Source: Bacteroidota bacterium
GTDB lineage: Bacteria > Bacteroidota > Bacteroidia > Cytophagales > Cyclobacteriaceae
Direction: 5' to 3'
DNA length: 19,257 nucleotides
Assembly: GCA_023431285.1 (NCBI GenBank)
Contig: JAEYXN010000110.1
Location: 1 to 19,257 of the forward strand
Shown: positions 16,196 through 19,257 of the stretch, piece by piece
Layout: the number at the start of each line of letters is the position of its first letter
Numbering within the stretch: position 1 is the stretch's first letter
The notes under the pieces: generated by a model
Told to the model about the DNA's origin: nothing
Database searches by the model: none
The model's input: only the letters and a program-made list of their open reading frames with translations
Made by a program: the position numbers and the translations under genes

Positions 16196-17101
16196 ATGAA
16201 AGCTCCTGCATTTTTGCTGATGTTGCTGTCGACATCATATTATGTGAATGCCCAAACCATTCCACTTTATCCTGGAGAAATTCCAAATTCGAAAGCAGTT
16301 CCTGACGAAGAGAAAACCTCAGAGAGAAATGGTATCACCATCGTTGAGAAAATCTCCCGTCCGACGCTTTCAATCTATCAACCGGACCCGACAAAGGCTA
16401 ATGGGACCGCTGTGATCATTTGCCCTGGTGGGGGATATTGGGTAAACGCAATCACTCATGAGGGAACAGATGTAGCCAGGTCGTTTAATGAAATGGGAGT
16501 GACTGCTTTCGTTTTGAAATACAGAATTCCCGGAGACGCGATGGTGAATCGTGAACTCGGTCCATTGCAAGATGTACAACAGGCCATTAGGGTTGTCAGA
16601 GAAAATGCTGCGACCTATAAAATTGATCCGGCAAGAATAGGAGTCATGGGCTTTTCGGCTGGCGGACATCTTGCGGCAACGGCAGGTACACATTTCAATA
16701 ATAAGATCATTCAAACCAATGTCAGTCTGAGACCTGACTTTCTGGTACTTATTTATCCCGTAATCAGCTTCGATGATTCTGTCGGACATACCGGGTCGCG
16801 GGATCAATTGATCGGGAAGAATCCTTCACCGGAGAAGATTAATCTATTCTCCAATGAAAAGAGAGTTACTTCAGAAACACCTCCCACGTTCCTGGTACAC
16901 GCAAGTGACGATGGTGGAGTGAGTCCGCAAAACAGTGTTATCTTTTACACCAACCTCGTAAAGAACAAAGTCCCTGCTGAATTGCATATCTACCAGAAAG
17001 GCGGACACGGGTTTGGAATGAATAACCCAACCACGTCAGACAAATGGATGGAGCGCCTCAGAAACTGGATGGATGCGAACGGATGGTTAACCAAAAAATA
17101 A
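16196..17101 (+). CDS. Secreted alpha/beta hydrolase, carbohydrate-esterase-like
   Basis: The 301-residue protein has a signal peptide (MKAPAFLLMLLSTSYYVNA) and a complete serine-hydrolase triad: Ser154 in GFSAGGH, Asp238 or Asp239 in HASDDGGV and His271 in KGGHGFG. CPGGGYW near residue 75 gives the oxyanion-hole turn. This pattern is typical of BD-FAE/acetyl-xylan-esterase-like enzymes, often annotated as endo-1,4-beta-xylanase B-like or dienelactone-hydrolase-like in Bacteroidota, which remove acetyl or feruloyl groups from plant polysaccharides. It follows GH97 by 40 bp and is probably in the same transcript. The natural ester is unknown; acetylated pectin or hemicellulose side chains fit the neighbourhood. 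Length and triad spacing are normal. Confidence 0.88.
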   Translation: MKAPAFLLMLLSTSYYVNAQTIPLYPGEIPNSKAVPDEEKTSERNGITIVEKISRPTLSIYQPDPTKANGTAVIICPGGGYWVNAITHEGTDVARSFNEMGVTAFVLKYRIPGDAMVNRELGPLQDVQQAIRVVRENAATYKIDPARIGVMGFSAGGHLAATAGTHFNNKIIQTNVSLRPDFLVLIYPVISFDDSVGHTGSRDQLIGKNPSPEKINLFSNEKRVTSETPPTFLVHASDDGGVSPQNSVIFYTNLVKNKVPAELHIYQKGGHGFGMNNPTTSDKWMERLRNWMDANGWLTKK

Positions 17102-17167
17102 GTTAGCCACTGGTCGTCTTTTTTCAACCGCCAAACCCCCTTAACAAGTTAGTCTTCCGACCTTGTG

Positions 17168-17175
17168 TAATTTTG
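17168..17175 (+). promoter_or_regulatory. Bacteroidota-type -7 box before the HEAT-repeat lipoprotein
   Basis: TAATTTTG is a perfect match to the Bacteroidota -7 consensus TAnnTTTG, 46 bp before the start codon at 17222. The expected TTTG at about -33 is not evident (the sequence near 17145-17150 is CAAGTT). It suggests that the downstream lipoprotein has its own transcription start rather than relying on the GH97-esterase operon. Confidence 0.45.
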
Positions 17176-17221
17176 CATTCCTTTGTATTTATTGTGATCA
17201 TAATAGTCAGAACCCAACAAC

Positions 17222-19257
17222 ATGAACACTTTCCCCAAACGCTTTCCCATCCTCGCCGCTTCACTTTCTCTGATCCTTGTTCTCTCGGGATGTGAGAACG
17301 AGTCAACTCCCAAAGACAAGAGGATACGAGCATATTCACCTGAAAGAGTCTCTTCGATGGCTAAAGCGATCGAATCACAGGTTACTCCCGAGATTGGTGA
17401 TGGCCTCACGCTGAAGCTATGGGGTGTGGATTCCCTGGTTGCCGATCCGGTGTCTATTGACATCGATGACTACGGCAACCTGTTCTATACACGCACTAAT
17501 CGTCAAAAGAATTCTGAGTTCGATATCCGTGGCCACCAGGATTGGGAAATTGAATCTATAAGCCTCCAGACTATCGAGGACAAGAGAGCATTCCTTAGAA
17601 AGACGCTGAGTCCTGAGAACAGCGACAAAAACAAGTGGCTTGGAGATGTCAATGGGGATGGTTCCCATGACTGGCGTGACATGACTATTGAGAAAGAACA
17701 CGTATATCGTATTTCCGACACTGATGGGGATGGGCTTGCTGATGAGTCACAACTGGTGATAGAAGATTTTCATGAGGAAGTTACTGATGCAGCCGGTGGA
17801 GTCCTGAAACATGAGGAAGATCTGTTCATTGGTATCGGACCTGACCTGTGGCGAGTTCTTGATAAAGACAATGATGGTCTTGCCGATAGCAAGGAATCTC
17901 TTTCACACGGCTATGGAGTACACATCGGGTTTGGTGGTCATGGGATGTCAGGTATTGAAGTCGGGCCTGAAGGAAAGATCTATTGGCAGATAGGAGATAT
18001 TGGTTTCAACGGAAAAGGAAAGAATGGAGAAAAATACGAACATCCAAATAGTGGTGTCATCGTGCGCGCCAATCCTGACGGCAGCGACTTCGAGGTGTTT
18101 TCTTATGGCAATCGCAATACGCATGAATTTGTGTTTGACGAATACGGAAACCTGATCAGCGAAGATAATGATGGAGATCACCCCGGCGAAAGTGAACGCA
18201 TAGTGTACGTTGTCAACGGAGCCGATATTGGCTGGCGCATAAACTGGCAATTCGGAAAATACCGCGATCCCGATAATAACACCTATAAAGTGTGGATGGA
18301 CGAAAAGCTGTATGTGCCTCGCTTTGAAGGTCAGGCTGCCTACATTCTCCCTCCAATCATTAATTATGTAAATGGTCCTACCGGGATGCTTTATAATCCG
18401 GGTACCGCGCTGGGGCCTGAATGGACAAAGACGTTCTTCATTGCTGAGTTCTTGGGTAACCCTGCTCAATCAGGTATCCATGCTTTCAAGCTGAAACCCA
18501 AAGGAGCATCATTCGAGCTTGCTGAAACGAAGAAGATTCTTGGTGGTGTTCTCGCGACCGGAATTGATTTCGGTCCTGACGGGGCAATGTATGTAGCAGA
18601 CTGGATTGATGGATGGGAGACCAAAGATCATGGCCGTATCTGGAAGCTTGATGCAAATGGATTTGAAGCTGAAAGGCGGGAAGTAAAACAACTCCTGGGT
18701 GATGACTTCAAGAAGTATGATCTGGACAAGCTTGGAAAACTGCTTACGCATGCCGACATGCGTATCCGCCAGAAGTCTCAATTCGAGTTGGCTCGCAGAG
18801 ACGATAAAGGGATGGAAGTCTTTAAGAAGTACATCGCTCAAAAGGATCACCAGCTTGCAAGGGTGAATTCTATCTGGGGTGTGAGTCAACTCGCGCGAAA
18901 GGATATGAAGAATGCAGGAGTACTTGTCCCTTTGTTACAGGACTCCGACCCTGAAATACGCGCACAGGCGGCGAAGTGGATCGGTGACGTACGATACAAG
19001 GACGCAGGAGAGTTCCTGCTTCCATTATTGAAGGATGAATACCCGCGGGCCAGGTTCTTTGCCGCTGAGGCGCTGGGACGCATCGCGTATGCCGGAGCCG
19101 TTGACCAGCTCATACAGCTCCTGGCAGAGAACGACGATCAGGATGTGTATATCCGGCATGGGGCGAGTCTGGCCCTTGCAAGAATCGGGAATGAGGACGC
19201 GCTTAAGGCACTGAATTCGCACCCGTCGCGAGCCGTAAGGTTAGGTGCTGTGATTGC
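17222..19257 (+). CDS. Propeller plus HEAT-repeat lipoprotein of the PVC-type heme-binding protein group, partial
   Basis: The frame runs from ATG 17222 through the right edge (678 residues seen). A lipoprotein signal ends in LVLSGC. Residues about 50-480 resemble the propeller-like membrane-bound dehydrogenase region of PVC-type heme-binding proteins, with FDEYGNLISEDNDGD, ADIGWRINWQFG and GIDFGPDGAMYVADWIDGW as hallmarks. Extra calcium-type loops appear at about 143 (DVNGDGSHD), 166 (DTDGDGLAD) and 214 (DKDNDGLAD). HEAT repeats begin near residue 507, and at least four are visible. Family members usually end with a cytochrome c domain (CxxCH); that part, if present, is outside the window. 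The role in this group is uncertain; an oxidoreductase acting on sugars or glycosides is often suspected. It is 120 bp after the esterase with its own -7 box. Confidence 0.82.
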   Translation, partial: MNTFPKRFPILAASLSLILVLSGCENESTPKDKRIRAYSPERVSSMAKAIESQVTPEIGDGLTLKLWGVDSLVADPVSIDIDDYGNLFYTRTNRQKNSEFDIRGHQDWEIESISLQTIEDKRAFLRKTLSPENSDKNKWLGDVNGDGSHDWRDMTIEKEHVYRISDTDGDGLADESQLVIEDFHEEVTDAAGGVLKHEEDLFIGIGPDLWRVLDKDNDGLADSKESLSHGYGVHIGFGGHGMSGIEVGPEGKIYWQIGDIGFNGKGKNGEKYEHPNSGVIVRANPDGSDFEVFSYGNRNTHEFVFDEYGNLISEDNDGDHPGESERIVYVVNGADIGWRINWQFGKYRDPDNNTYKVWMDEKLYVPRFEGQAAYILPPIINYVNGPTGMLYNPGTALGPEWTKTFFIAEFLGNPAQSGIHAFKLKPKGASFELAETKKILGGVLATGIDFGPDGAMYVADWIDGWETKDHGRIWKLDANGFEAERREVKQLLGDDFKKYDLDKLGKLLTHADMRIRQKSQFELARRDDKGMEVFKKYIAQKDHQLARVNSIWGVSQLARKDMKNAGVLVPLLQDSDPEIRAQAAKWIGDVRYKDAGEFLLPLLKDEYPRARFFAAEALGRIAYAGAVDQLIQLLAENDDQDVYIRHGASLALARIGNEDALKALNSHPSRAVRLGAVI

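Noticed and set aside
17948..18469. 173-residue frame antisense to the HEAT-repeat lipoprotein
   Set aside because: Lies opposite family hallmark motifs; no independent support.
1..19257. tRNA, rRNA, CRISPR arrays, transposase genes, phage or defence genes
   Set aside because: None recognised on either strand; no regularly spaced repeats and no integrase or transposase motifs.

Overview
The window looks like a chromosomal segment of a Bacteroidota species, most likely a soil or freshwater Cytophagales-type organism. Three things point there: a type IX secretion (Por) sorting tail on the GH30 enzyme, a Bacteroidota-type -7 box (TAnnTTTG) before the last gene, and the weak Shine-Dalgarno sequences. 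The genus is inference. All but about 1.6 kb can be assigned to ten genes, and nearly all of them belong to one theme: release, uptake and catabolism of L-rhamnose from a plant glycan.

Layout. Bases 1-860 (minus) hold the N-terminal part of an FG-GAP/VCBS-repeat lipoprotein that runs off the left edge. Bases 861-1254 carry no credible gene but contain a GC-rich, hairpin-forming block (about 982-1213) that resembles a repeat family I recall from Bacteroidota intergenic regions. An FGGY sugar kinase (1255-2622, minus, TTG start) diverges across a 254-bp control region from a plus-strand cluster: L-rhamnose isomerase (2877-4157), the RhaT rhamnose/H+ symporter (4167-5210), a secreted GH30 hydrolase with a T9SS tail (5269-6915) and a GH78 alpha-L-rhamnosidase (7065-9782). 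Converging on it is a minus-strand pair: GH106 alpha-L-rhamnosidase (14028-11230), then a GH140-type apiosidase (11192-9819). Diverging from GH106 is a plus-strand pair: a retaining-type GH97 (14173-16155) and a carbohydrate-esterase-like alpha/beta hydrolase (16196-17101). The window ends inside a large lipoprotein with a propeller region and HEAT repeats, of the kind found in PVC-type heme-binding proteins (17222 onward).

How they could work together (inference). The T9SS-secreted GH30 would attack the polymer outside the cell. GH106, GH140, GH97 and the esterase would remove side-chain sugars and acyl groups, with GH78 releasing L-rhamnose. RhaT would import the rhamnose, the isomerase would convert it to L-rhamnulose, and the kinase would phosphorylate that. 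No rhamnulose-1-phosphate aldolase, regulator or SusC/SusD pair is present. GH78, GH106 and GH140 together recall the enzyme set used on the pectin rhamnogalacturonan II. GH30 and GH97 are not typical of that set, so another rhamnose- and apiose-containing glycan, or an arabinogalactan protein, remains possible.

Points most worth a second look: the structured intergenic block at 982-1213, the perfect inverted repeat before rhaI with a half-site copy two helical turns away, a nine-adenine run exactly at the GH30/sorting-tail junction, and the unusual gene combination without SusC/SusD.
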